Assembly: GCA_016194975.1 (NCBI GenBank)
Contig: JACQAM010000019.1
Coordinates: 1-64,000 of the forward strand
Length of the DNA stretch: 64,000 nt
Direction: 5' to 3'
From: Bacteroidota bacterium
GTDB lineage: Bacteria > Bacteroidota > Bacteroidia > Palsa-965
Below the pieces are notes generated by a model. The model saw nothing but the letters and a program-made list of their open reading frames with translations. It searched no databases and had not been told where the DNA came from. Below are positions 16,223-24,007 of this stretch, one piece after another. The position numbers were made by a program, and so were the translations under genes. The number at the start of each line of letters is the position of its first letter. The first letter of the stretch is position 1.

Positions 16223-17764
16223 TTATTCCGGTTTTGGAAAATCATCACTTTCAATTTCCACTACTTCACTCCCGATTCTTTTTTTTCTGAAACCCGGAAT
16301 CCGCCTGCCGATATTTATGATCGTTCTTGTAATTGCGCCGGGATCGAACATATCAGAATCCGCAGTTGCTTTTCTTGTGAGCCATATTCCAAGCGGAATG
16401 AAACAAATGCAACCGAGCCACATTCCGAATTCAGGAGGAACATTTCCTTCTTTGGAAAGTTTTTCGCCAATGATACTCAGCACCCAGAAAATAATGAATG
16501 CGATAACGGAGATCACCACCGGCATGCCGAGTCCGCCCTTGCGGATAATCGCGCCCAGCGGTGCGCCAATGAAGAACATGAGGAGACAAGCGAAAGAGTA
16601 CGTGAATTTTCTCCAGAATTCTATCTGGTAACGAAGGATCTCTTTTTTGTCGGCGTCGAGTTCATTGATCTTCGATTCAACAGAACTTTTCACATTCGTC
16701 GCTGAATTTATCGCGACCTCGTAAATTTTTTTCTTTTCTGCTTTAGTCGATCCGTCGAGCACATTTCCATTGGAGAAATTTGTTTTTGCTGTATCCGCTT
16801 CGCGGCAGAATTTATCGGTGCGCATGAAATAACCGCTCTTCATCGAACCGTAAAAATCATCACGATGTTCGCCCATTCTCCTGTACATGGTGTCGATATA
16901 TTTTACGAGCTGATCGCCGCTGAGCATCTGCTGATTCTCTTTGAAAAGATCTTCGTTCGTGCGATTGAGTTTGAAAGCAGAAAGATCAAGACGCAGCACC
17001 TGGTCTTTAAAAGCAGTGCGCATGAACGGGTGCGTGATCCCTGAACGTTCCTGATTGGTAATATCCTTGTACGTATTGCCGTGAAATAATTCTATGAGCA
17101 GGTAATGTTTATCTTCTGTCTGCGACATCTTTCCGCTATCAGCAACTGTGAGCGCGGTATTGCCATAACCTTCGCTCTGATCGTAGATCATTACGCCATA
17201 AAGTCCTTTTCCGTCTTTTGATTTTTGCTGTACGCGAATGGTATATCCTTCTATCTGGTTGTAGAAAACGCCATCGGGAATACTCAACTCCGGTTTCTGA
17301 TTCTGGATATCATAAAGCGTAGAAAGCATTTTCAGGTTGGTGTAGGGAAGAAGATAATCGGAGAATGCAAACGCACCGATCGTGACGATCACTGTGAAAA
17401 TAATGAGTGGCCGCATAACGCGCAGGAGTGAGAGGCCGGAAGATTTCAGCGAAGCGAGTTCATAATGTTCTGCAAGATTTCCGAATGTCATCAGCGAAGA
17501 AAGCAGCACCGCCATTGGTAATGCAAGCGGCACCATGGACAGTGCAGCGTATGAAAAAAGTTCCGAGAGTGTTTTCCAGTCAAGCCCTTTACCGACGAGT
17601 TCATCCACCCACTTCCACAAAAACTGCATGAAGAGAATGAACACCGAGATCACGAAGGTCATCGCGAATGGCGGCAAATAACTTTTTAATGTAAAACGGG
17701 TGAGCGTTTTCAATGAAGTAAAGATAAGACGTGCGGGTTTATTTACACTCCCAACTTTTCCCAA
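16223..17764 (-). CDS. LptF/LptG (YjgP/YjgQ) family lipopolysaccharide-export permease
   Basis: 513 aa. N-terminal helices (residues about 20-130) and C-terminal helices (residues about 385-480) flank a periplasmic beta-jellyroll region, the LptF/G plan. The stretch WKTLSELFSYAALSMVPLALPMAVLL and the C-terminal GAPLGAIIRKGGLGMPVVIS match the family's two conserved membrane segments. It would form the inner-membrane part of the Lpt ABC exporter with LptB and the second subunit, neither of which is in the window. An insertion of about 120 residues rich in K/N in the periplasmic part is longer than in enteric proteins. Confidence 0.85.
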   Translation of the reverse strand: MGKVGSVNKPARLIFTSLKTLTRFTLKSYLPPFAMTFVISVFILFMQFLWKWVDELVGKGLDWKTLSELFSYAALSMVPLALPMAVLLSSLMTFGNLAEHYELASLKSSGLSLLRVMRPLIIFTVIVTIGAFAFSDYLLPYTNLKMLSTLYDIQNQKPELSIPDGVFYNQIEGYTIRVQQKSKDGKGLYGVMIYDQSEGYGNTALTVADSGKMSQTEDKHYLLIELFHGNTYKDITNQERSGITHPFMRTAFKDQVLRLDLSAFKLNRTNEDLFKENQQMLSGDQLVKYIDTMYRRMGEHRDDFYGSMKSGYFMRTDKFCREADTAKTNFSNGNVLDGSTKAEKKKIYEVAINSATNVKSSVESKINELDADKKEILRYQIEFWRKFTYSFACLLMFFIGAPLGAIIRKGGLGMPVVISVIAFIIFWVLSIIGEKLSKEGNVPPEFGMWLGCICFIPLGIWLTRKATADSDMFDPGAITRTIINIGRRIPGFRKKRIGSEVVEIESDDFPKPE

Positions 17765-17788
17765 TAAAAAAATATTTTCCGCCGGCGA

Positions 17789-18307
17789 TCAGAAGCTTTT
17801 GATCTTTTGAAAGATCATTTCAAGAAGAGCGGATTGTTCTGATTTTTTCTTCGTTGTTTTTTCCAGCAGTGTTATAGAACGTTCCAACTGTTCTTTATTA
17901 AAAGGTCCGTTCATATTTTCCACGATCACGGTCATGCTCTCGATGCAATCGCTGTAATTTCCGTCGGTGGCAATGTGAACGAAGAGTTCAAGATGTTCGC
18001 TGAAATCGAGACCGGTTTCCCAGCAGGTGCGGACGAGTGCAGCGCGATGCCTGAAAAATTCACGCAGTGAAAGAATACCGATGAGTAATTGTTGCGCTTT
18101 TCCATCACGAAGAATTCGCAGAACATCTTCACGTGTTTCTTTCAGGTTGGGATCGGTGAGTTGTGCAACAAGAGACGACACTAATTGCTGATCTACTTTT
18201 CCGTTGTTTGTTTTTACAATATGGGCAGGAACTTTCCCGAAATAAGCGCTGCTGAAATTTTCTGATTCGTGAAAAAAAGGTTCGGATGTGTTTGTGCCTT
18301 CACTCAT
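17789..18307 (-). CDS. Hypothetical HEAT-like helical protein
   Basis: 172 aa, soluble, mostly helical. Two repeats of helix-turn-helix type are suggested by DPNLKETREDVLRILRD and GILSLREFFRHRAALVRTCWE. It contains no catalytic motif I recognise. It sits 24 bases upstream of the LptF/G permease on the same strand, so it is probably part of that operon. Function not assigned. Confidence 0.6.
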   Translation of the reverse strand: MSEGTNTSEPFFHESENFSSAYFGKVPAHIVKTNNGKVDQQLVSSLVAQLTDPNLKETREDVLRILRDGKAQQLLIGILSLREFFRHRAALVRTCWETGLDFSEHLELFVHIATDGNYSDCIESMTVIVENMNGPFNKEQLERSITLLEKTTKKKSEQSALLEMIFQKIKSF

Positions 18308-18351
18308 TTTGCAAATGGATTTTGAGATTTGAAATTTTGAAATTCGTAACG

Positions 18352-19002
18352 TTATCGTTCTCCGAAAATCGAACTTCCCACCCTGATCATCGAACTTCCT
18401 TCTTTCACGGCAATTTTCCAGTCGCTGCTCATTCCTATGGAAAGAATGATAAATGATGAATGATGAATGATGAATTGATCGAAGAGGTGTTTTAAGGATC
18501 GGAATTCCGCTCGAACCTGTTCATGATCTTCTGTATTGCTCGCCATTCCCATCAATCCTTTTATTTCCACGTTCGGATATTTATTTTCAGGATCTGAATT
18601 CAGGAGAGCGGTTGCTTCTTCGGCGGAAAATCCGAATTTGGTTTCTTCCTTCGCGATGAAGATCTGCAGCAAGACCGGGATGATACGGTTATTTTTTTTT
18701 GCCTGTTTATCGATCTCAGCGAGTAATTTTTCACTGTCCACAGAATGAATGAGGTGAATGAAAGGTGCGATGAATTTCACTTTGTTCGATTGCAAATGGC
18801 CGATGAGATGCCAGCGAATATCCTTCGGCAGTGAGTTGTATTTGGGCACAACCTCCTGTACTTTATTCTCACCAAAGTCGCGCTGGCCCGCATCATACGC
18901 CTGCATGATCTCCGCCACTGATTTTGTTTTACTAACGGCAACTAAGGTCACTTCTATTGGAAGGGAATGCTTTAATTGAAGGATATTTTCTTTGATGGAC
19001 AT
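18352..19002 (-). CDS. YggS/PROSC family pyridoxal-phosphate homeostasis protein
   Basis: 216 aa from MSIKENILQL; the longer open frame to 19059 would overlap the upstream gene and is not used. The PLP lysine lies in VTLVAVSKTKSV, followed by DFGENKVQEV and WHLIGHLQSNKVK, all diagnostic. The C-terminal IGMSSDWKIAV and IRVGSSIFG bind phosphate. It buffers PLP rather than catalysing a reaction. Odd: an 8-base microsatellite at 18444-18475 adds an FIIHHSSFII stretch just before LSIGMSSD, where family members normally have no insert. It follows DUF1015 by 2 bases. Confidence 0.9.
   Translation of the reverse strand: MSIKENILQLKHSLPIEVTLVAVSKTKSVAEIMQAYDAGQRDFGENKVQEVVPKYNSLPKDIRWHLIGHLQSNKVKFIAPFIHLIHSVDSEKLLAEIDKQAKKNNRIIPVLLQIFIAKEETKFGFSAEEATALLNSDPENKYPNVEIKGLMGMASNTEDHEQVRAEFRSLKHLFDQFIIHHSSFIILSIGMSSDWKIAVKEGSSMIRVGSSIFGER
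18444..18475 (-). repeat. In-frame microsatellite (ATGATGAA units) inside the YggS gene
   Basis: Units of AATGATGA-type sequence repeat about four times with small variations. Translated on the coding strand they give FIIHHSSFII. Because the unit is eight bases, gain or loss of single units would shift the frame; the present number keeps it open. The site is just upstream of the conserved IGMSSD motif. Confidence 0.6.
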
Positions 19003-19004
19003 TT

Positions 19005-20252
19005 TCACTCCGATAGGGAAAATACGACAAGCCCGCTCCTCATCTTTGGTTCTATCCATGTTGTTTTAGGCGGCATGATGTTTCCACTGTCGGCAATGCG
19101 TTTCAGTTCTTCCATCTGCACGGGATATAATCCGAAAGCAACTTTGAATTTCCAGTGGTCCACCTGGTTCCTTAATTCTTCTGCGCCTTTTATTCCCGAA
19201 ACAAAACCAATGCGCGGATCTGTTTTCAGATCTGAAATGCCGAGAACAGGGGAGAGAATAAGTGTTGTGAGTAAATGTGCGTCCAGCGACTGAACAGGTT
19301 CTTCATCTTTTGCGCGGCCGCTTTTCATTTTAAGTTCGAACCATTTTCCCCCGAGGTACATGGAGAAAATATGTTTGGATGAAGGAACAAAAATTTTATT
19401 GCCATGATCAGCAATATCAAAATCTTTTCTGAGTGCATCCATGAACTGCGATTCAGAAAGTCCGTTCAGATCACGAACGACGCGGTTGAAATCAAAAATT
19501 TTCAGTTGCGATTCAGGAAAAAAAATACCGAGATAATAATTCCACGGCTCTTGCCCGGAGTAACCCGGATTTTTTTCTCTTCGTGATCTGCCGAGTAATG
19601 CAGAAGAAGCGGAACGATGATGTCCGTCGGCAATGTAAACGGACGAAACATTTTCGAATTCTTTTTTCAATTGCTTCACCTGTTGTTCCTCATCGATCAC
19701 CCACAACTGGTGATGCACACGATCGGTAGTGGTAAAATCGTACTCGGCACGTTCTGCAGTTTTATCAGCAATGATTTTATCAATCCCTTTTTCGTCGGGA
19801 TAACAGAAGAGAACCGGTTCAGCATTGAAATCGCAAACGTCGAGATACTCCATTAATTTTTTTTCCCGCTCCGTCAGCGTTTGTTCATGAATACGGATCG
19901 TGCCGTTCATGTAATCTTCAATGCTCGTGCACGCAATAACGCCGGTGTAAGTATTTCCGAGTTTTTCCTGGCGATAAACATAGAAGCAGGGTTTTTCATC
20001 GTGAAGAAAAATTCCCTCCTCAATAAATTCCGCGTATTGATCCCTGATCTTTTTCAGACGGTCATTTGACCCGGGCTTTGTTCGTTTTCCGTCTTTGAAA
20101 TCGGGATGAATGACGTGGAGAAATGTGTAAGGATTTGATTTTAATTTTTCATGAAGATCATTTCTCGAATAATTATCGACCGAACGTGAAGCCACCAAAC
20201 CCACTTTGTCGCGTGTTGGACGAATTCCTTTGAATGGAATAACTGTTGCCAT
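19005..20252 (-). CDS. DUF1015 family protein
   Basis: 415 aa. The family signatures are present: ATVIPFKGIRPTRDKVGLVA at the N-terminus, NPYTFLHVIHPDF, and YIADGHHRSASSALL near residue 205. DUF1015 proteins are cytosolic and often lie near serA/serC in this phylum; their reaction is not established, though kinase-like roles have been proposed for relatives. Its stop is 2 bases from the YggS start. Upstream, a repeat-rich gap of 144 bases separates it from serA. Confidence 0.85.
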   Translation of the reverse strand: MATVIPFKGIRPTRDKVGLVASRSVDNYSRNDLHEKLKSNPYTFLHVIHPDFKDGKRTKPGSNDRLKKIRDQYAEFIEEGIFLHDEKPCFYVYRQEKLGNTYTGVIACTSIEDYMNGTIRIHEQTLTEREKKLMEYLDVCDFNAEPVLFCYPDEKGIDKIIADKTAERAEYDFTTTDRVHHQLWVIDEEQQVKQLKKEFENVSSVYIADGHHRSASSALLGRSRREKNPGYSGQEPWNYYLGIFFPESQLKIFDFNRVVRDLNGLSESQFMDALRKDFDIADHGNKIFVPSSKHIFSMYLGGKWFELKMKSGRAKDEEPVQSLDAHLLTTLILSPVLGISDLKTDPRIGFVSGIKGAEELRNQVDHWKFKVAFGLYPVQMEELKRIADSGNIMPPKTTWIEPKMRSGLVVFSLSE

Positions 20253-20260
20253 CGTTCAGT

Positions 20261-20392
20261 TGTCGGTTACTTGTGTTTGTTTCTTGGTTACTTGTGTTTG
20301 TTTGTTGGTTGCTTGTGTTGCATTGTTTCTTGGTTGCCTGACTAACTTGTCAGACTGAACCCTGAGCTTGTCGAATGGGTCGAAGGCTGCTT
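20261..20392. repeat. Short tandem repeats and a GTCGAA-type repeat between DUF1015 and serA
   Basis: Units close to GGTTACTTGTGTTTGTTTCTT recur about four times between 20265 and 20338 with a period of about 20-23 bases and growing divergence. They are followed by CCCTGAGCTTGTCGAATGGG (20370 on), a member of the TGAGC..GTCGAA interspersed family also seen at 9472. No gene or terminator is evident here. Confidence 0.55.
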
Positions 20393-20396
20393 GAGA

Positions 20397-21344
20397 TCAG
20401 GAAAGCGCTATGATAATTTTTTCTGCCAATTCCACGCCAATTCTTTCCTGCGCTTCTTCAGTCGCAGCGCCGATATGCGGTGTCAATGAAATTTTTTCGT
20501 GCGTGAGAATTTCTTTCATCGGTTTCGGTTCGTTCACAAAAACATCGAGACAGGCGTGTGCAATTTTTCCTGAATTCAAAGCTTCGATCAGGTCATGCTC
20601 TTCGATCACTCCGCCACGTGATGCGTTGATGAGGATCACACCTTTCTTCATCATTGAAATTTCTTTTTCTGTGATCACTTTTCCACCTGGAACATGCAGC
20701 GAAATAAAATCAGATTGTTCAAGTACATGATCGAAAGTTGTTGTAGTAATTTTTACGCGCACGGGAGAAACAGAATAAATATCAAGTTCTATCAGCGCTT
20801 CTTCCAGGTAAGGATCATGCGCAACGATCTTCATTCCCAATCCCAACCCGATCTTAGCAACGGACTGACCGATCCTTCCGAAGCCGACAATGCCGAGCGT
20901 TTTTCCTTTTAACTCAATTCCTTTCGAATATTTTTTCTTCAGCGCGTCGAATTCTGTATTTCCCTTCGCAGGCATTTGCCGGTTTGAATCGTAAAGAAAA
21001 CGCACGGCGCCGAAGAGATGTGCGAAAACAAGTTCAGCAACAGAATGCGAAGAAGCTGCCGGCGTATTGATCACTTCTATGTTTTTGCTTTTTGCATATT
21101 CCACATCGATGTTGTCCATTCCCACACCACCGCGCGCGATCACTTTCAATTCGGGGCAGGCGTCGATCAGATCTTTGCGCACCTTCGTTGCAGAACGAAC
21201 CGTGAGCGCAGCATATTTTTTTTCATTGATCGTCTCAGAAAGTTTTTCCTGCGGAACTTTTTCTGTGACCACTTCAAATCCTGCTTTCTCCAGCAGTTCT
21301 TTTCCTTTTGCGTCGATGCCGTCGTTGGCGAGAATTTTTTTCAT
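20397..21344 (-). CDS. serA: D-3-phosphoglycerate dehydrogenase (SerA-type), short form
   Basis: 315 aa. The NAD-binding Rossmann motif is TLGIVGFGRIGQSVAKIG (residues about 145-163), with HDPY just after. Catalytic Arg lies in NASRGGVIEEHDL, Glu in FVNEPKPM and His in LTPHIGAATEEAQ. It lacks the C-terminal ACT domain, as in short SerA forms. It starts the serine pathway (3-phosphoglycerate to phosphohydroxypyruvate) and pairs with serC upstream. Its first about 45 codons are duplicated at 22080-22244 with a HEPN/MNT pair between, so it now depends on read-through of, or a promoter within, that cassette. Confidence 0.9.
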   Translation of the reverse strand: MKKILANDGIDAKGKELLEKAGFEVVTEKVPQEKLSETINEKKYAALTVRSATKVRKDLIDACPELKVIARGGVGMDNIDVEYAKSKNIEVINTPAASSHSVAELVFAHLFGAVRFLYDSNRQMPAKGNTEFDALKKKYSKGIELKGKTLGIVGFGRIGQSVAKIGLGLGMKIVAHDPYLEEALIELDIYSVSPVRVKITTTTFDHVLEQSDFISLHVPGGKVITEKEISMMKKGVILINASRGGVIEEHDLIEALNSGKIAHACLDVFVNEPKPMKEILTHEKISLTPHIGAATEEAQERIGVELAEKIIIALS

Positions 21345-21364
21345 AGTAAATTATTAGCTGAGAA

Positions 21365-21751
21365 TTATTCAAAGCTGATTTTGCTTCGTACAAGGTCCCT
21401 TATTTTTTCAGTTATTTGAAGATAGACCATAGCCTGCGAATGATCGGGTGCGATCGCTTCATCGGGATAACGTATGTCAACGGCAAAATCATTAATATTT
21501 TTCAAGTCGATGCCTCTGAAATCAGGATCAAAATGCCCGCATTTCTCAAGTAGAAATTCGCAATCATGAGTTTTTTCAATGTCCTGAGAGTTGTAAAAGA
21601 GATAAGCTTTGAGATATTTTTCAACGGATTGCTGACATAAAAAGCAGGGAACATCTAACACCAAAGGATTGTGTTCAAAAAGAACTTGCGCTGAAGAAAA
21701 GTCGTGTTCCACTTTTTCAAGCCAGGATAAAATATGCTCTTTCTTATTCAT
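21365..21751 (-). CDS. HEPN-domain protein, probable RNase toxin of an MNT/HEPN pair
   Basis: 128 aa helical protein. CFLCQQSVEKYLKAYLFY is the conserved second helix of HEPN (PF05168-type) domains, KTHDCEFLLEKC follows, and VDIRYPDEAIAP carries the RYP motif typical of the family. HEPN proteins in such pairs are RNases or RNA-binding toxins controlled by the minimal nucleotidyltransferase next door. It lies 1 base after the MNT stop and 20 bases before serA. Base composition is AT-richer than serA. Confidence 0.8.
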   Translation of the reverse strand: MNKKEHILSWLEKVEHDFSSAQVLFEHNPLVLDVPCFLCQQSVEKYLKAYLFYNSQDIEKTHDCEFLLEKCGHFDPDFRGIDLKNINDFAVDIRYPDEAIAPDHSQAMVYLQITEKIRDLVRSKISFE

Positions 21752-21752
21752 T

Positions 21753-22070
21753 TTATAATTCTATAGCTTCACGAATCGCGTAACGAATGATGTGGCCATG
21801 TAATTCCTTTTTGCTGTCAACTTCCTCCTCGCTGTCAACTAAAACATCAACGGGAGCATGTAACGCATAAACAAGGGCGCGATTAAGTTTTCCTCTCCAG
21901 GTAAATTTTTCATGAGGTTTAAAATTTTCTTTTGTGATAACCAACACATCGTAATCGCTGCTTTTGTTAAAGTCTCCTCTTGCATGCGAACCGAAAAGCA
22001 AAACTCTGGCGTCGGGCAGCAACGATAGTACCGTTGATTTTATGAGTTGAGCAACTTCAGCGTTTGCCAT
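21753..22070 (-). CDS. MNT-domain minimal nucleotidyltransferase, probable antitoxin
   Basis: 105 aa. VLLFGSHARGDFNKSSDYDV contains the GSx10DxD signature of minimal nucleotidyltransferases. In the characterised MntA/HepT systems the MNT protein AMPylates the HEPN toxin and neutralises it; whether this one does is inference. The C-terminal part ends RYAIREAIEL. The gene begins 9 bases after the end of a serA 5' remnant and is followed at 1 base by the HEPN gene. Confidence 0.85.
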   Translation of the reverse strand: MANAEVAQLIKSTVLSLLPDARVLLFGSHARGDFNKSSDYDVLVITKENFKPHEKFTWRGKLNRALVYALHAPVDVLVDSEEEVDSKKELHGHIIRYAIREAIEL

Positions 22071-22079
22071 AAGACGAAA

Positions 22080-22244
22080 TTAAAATTTAATTACGGATAT
22101 GAATTCGGAATATTTATTTGTGTTGATCGCTTCCGCCAATTTATTCTGCGGAACTTTTTCTGTTTCTACTTCAAAGCAGGCTTTCTCCAGGAGTTCTTTT
22201 CCTTTTGCGTCGATGCCGTCGTTGGCTAATATTTTCTTTGACAT
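22080..22244 (-). pseudogene. serA 5' remnant (54 codons)
   Basis: Read on the minus strand, this starts ATG and gives MSKKILANDGIDAKGKELLE, then KACFEVETEKVPQNKLAEAI, and soon departs into NTNKYSEFISVIKF and a TAA. It aligns with the first about 44 residues of the intact SerA with one extra serine. Over an 81-base block (C-T-G-C-G-G-A-A-C to G-T-T-G-G-C on the plus strand) I count 7 mismatches, mostly in two clusters. It still has its start codon and lies directly downstream of serC, so it probably marks the original position of serA. Confidence 0.85.
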
Positions 22245-22326
22245 AAAAATGGTTATTGGTCATTGGTTCTTCGATCTTGTCATGAATGGAATAATACCTA
22301 ATGACAACTGCGCAATGACAATTTTA

Positions 22327-23421
22327 TTACGCAAACTTTTTTTCAAAATCCATCATCACCTGCACGAGCGCTTTCACACTGTCGAGCGTGAGTGCGTTGT
22401 ACAGTGATGCGCGGTATCCACCCACATCGCGATGGCCGCGCAGTTGAGAGATGCCTGCATCTTTCCACATCTTGTCGAATTCCGGTTCGAGTTCGGGACG
22501 TGTCATCACGAAAGTTACATTCATCCGCGAGCGATCTGTTTTGTCGAGCACTGTTCCGGCGAATAAACAATTGCGGTCGATCTCACCGTACATCATATTC
22601 GCTTTGTCATTATTTATTTTATCGATCCAGGAAAGTCCGCCGTTTTGTTTCAGCCATTTCAATGTGAGCATGCAAACGTAGATCGGGAAAACGGGAGGCG
22701 TGTTTGCCATTGATCCGCCTTTGATGTGCGCCTGGTAATCGAGCATGCTCAGCATTTTTCTCCCGGTTTTTCCGAGAATATCTTCACGCACAGCAATCAT
22801 TGTTGCACCAGCCGGCCCCATATTTTTTTGTGCACCTGCGTAAATGAGTGAGAATTGATTCCCGTCAACAGGCCCGCTGAAAATATCGGATGACATGTCC
22901 ACTACAACCGGAATATTTGTTTTCGGAAAAGATTTCATTTCTGTTCCGTAGATCGTGTTGTTCGAAGTGATGTGGAGATAATCGGCGTCACCGGGAATTT
23001 CATAATTCTTCGGAACGTAAGCGAATTTTTTGTCTTCGGAAGATGCGATCACTTTTGTATTGCCAACGATCTTCGCTTCCCTGATCGCTTTTCCCGCCCA
23101 CACACCCGTGTTCACATACGCCGCATACCCATCGGTGCGCAGGAGATTGTAAGGCACCATCGCAAATTGCATGCTTGCTCCTCCACCGAGATAAAGTACC
23201 TGCCAGCCATTTCCGAGCCCGAGCAATTCTTTCACGAGTTCACGCGATTCGTCCATTACTTTTTCAAAATTTTTCGAGCGATGAGAAATTTCGAGCAGGG
23301 AAAGATTCAGGTTGTCGAAATTGAGAACAGCTTCAGCAGCTTGTTTGATCACATCGGCCGGAAGAATTCCCGGGCCTGGACTGAAATTGTGGATTTTTTT
23401 CACGAGTGTTGAAGTAGACAT
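22327..23421 (-). CDS. serC: Phosphoserine aminotransferase
   Basis: 364 aa, full family length. HNFSPGPGILP at the N-terminus, LYLGGGASMQFAMVP for phosphate binding, and SLIYAGAQKNMGPAGATMI with the PLP lysine in AQKN are all characteristic of SerC. The C-terminal RGHRDVGGYRASLYNAL binds substrate. It converts 3-phosphohydroxypyruvate to phosphoserine with glutamate, acting right after SerA. A TAnnTTTG promoter lies 24 bases upstream of its start; it heads an operon running through the serA remnant, MNT, HEPN and serA. Confidence 0.95.
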   Translation of the reverse strand: MSTSTLVKKIHNFSPGPGILPADVIKQAAEAVLNFDNLNLSLLEISHRSKNFEKVMDESRELVKELLGLGNGWQVLYLGGGASMQFAMVPYNLLRTDGYAAYVNTGVWAGKAIREAKIVGNTKVIASSEDKKFAYVPKNYEIPGDADYLHITSNNTIYGTEMKSFPKTNIPVVVDMSSDIFSGPVDGNQFSLIYAGAQKNMGPAGATMIAVREDILGKTGRKMLSMLDYQAHIKGGSMANTPPVFPIYVCMLTLKWLKQNGGLSWIDKINNDKANMMYGEIDRNCLFAGTVLDKTDRSRMNVTFVMTRPELEPEFDKMWKDAGISQLRGHRDVGGYRASLYNALTLDSVKALVQVMMDFEKKFA

Positions 23422-23444
23422 GATTTGCCGGTATTTTTCATTGG

Positions 23445-23452
23445 CAAAGTTA
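23445..23452 (-). promoter_or_regulatory. Predicted -7 element for serC
   Basis: The plus-strand CAAAGTTA reads TAACTTTG on the minus strand, a perfect TAnnTTTG Bacteroidota -7 element. Transcription would begin some 17 bases before the serC start codon at 23421. Confidence 0.5.
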
Positions 23453-23522
23453 CTATTTAAGTCGGGTTGCGGGACGGATTTTTCTCAAATCTTCATTCAC
23501 AAATAAGAAGTAATTTCGGAAC

Positions 23523-23939
23523 ATGAAAATTCTGATCCTCAACGGGCCGAATCTTAATTTATTGGGCAAACGTGAACCGGAAATTTACGGACACGCCGGT
23601 TTCGATGAATTTTTCTCAACGCTCAAAAAAGAATTTCCTGATGTGCAGCTTGAATATTTTCAAAGCAACGTGGAAGGAGAACTCATTAACAAACTTCATG
23701 AAACCGGATTTTCATTCGATGGAATTATTTTCAATCCCGGTGGATACACGCATACTTCTGTAGCGATCGGTGATGCGGTTGCTTCCATAAAAACCCCGGT
23801 GATCGAAGTGCATATTTCAAATGTTTTTGCACGCGAAGAATTCCGCCACACTTCTTTCATTGCGAAACACTGCAAAGGAAGTATAACCGGACTCGGGCTC
23901 AATGGATATCGGCTGGCGATAGAGGCATTTCTTTTCTGA
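23523..23939 (+). CDS. aroQ: Type II 3-dehydroquinate dehydratase
   Basis: 138 aa, normal for the dodecameric type II enzyme. LNGPNLNLLGKREPEIYG contains the catalytic loop arginine and tyrosine; IIFNPGGYTHTSVAIGDA binds the substrate carboxylate; EVHISNVFAREEFRHTSF holds the catalytic histidine and conserved arginine. It makes 3-dehydroshikimate in the shikimate pathway whose last step, aroC, is at 40 kb. It is divergent from serC. Confidence 0.95.
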   Translation: MKILILNGPNLNLLGKREPEIYGHAGFDEFFSTLKKEFPDVQLEYFQSNVEGELINKLHETGFSFDGIIFNPGGYTHTSVAIGDAVASIKTPVIEVHISNVFAREEFRHTSFIAKHCKGSITGLGLNGYRLAIEAFLF

Positions 23940-23995
23940 TACTTTCATGCGCATAATTTATTTCCGGAAATTCACAATTCAAAACTCACGACTCA

Positions 23996-24003
23996 TAACT
24001 TTG
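23996..24003 (+). promoter_or_regulatory. Predicted -7 element before the NDH-2-like gene
   Basis: TAACTTTG is a perfect TAnnTTTG element only 4 bases before the ATG at 24008. The transcript would be nearly leaderless, or translation may begin at the second ATG at 24014. Confidence 0.5.
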
Positions 24004-24007
24004 CCCA

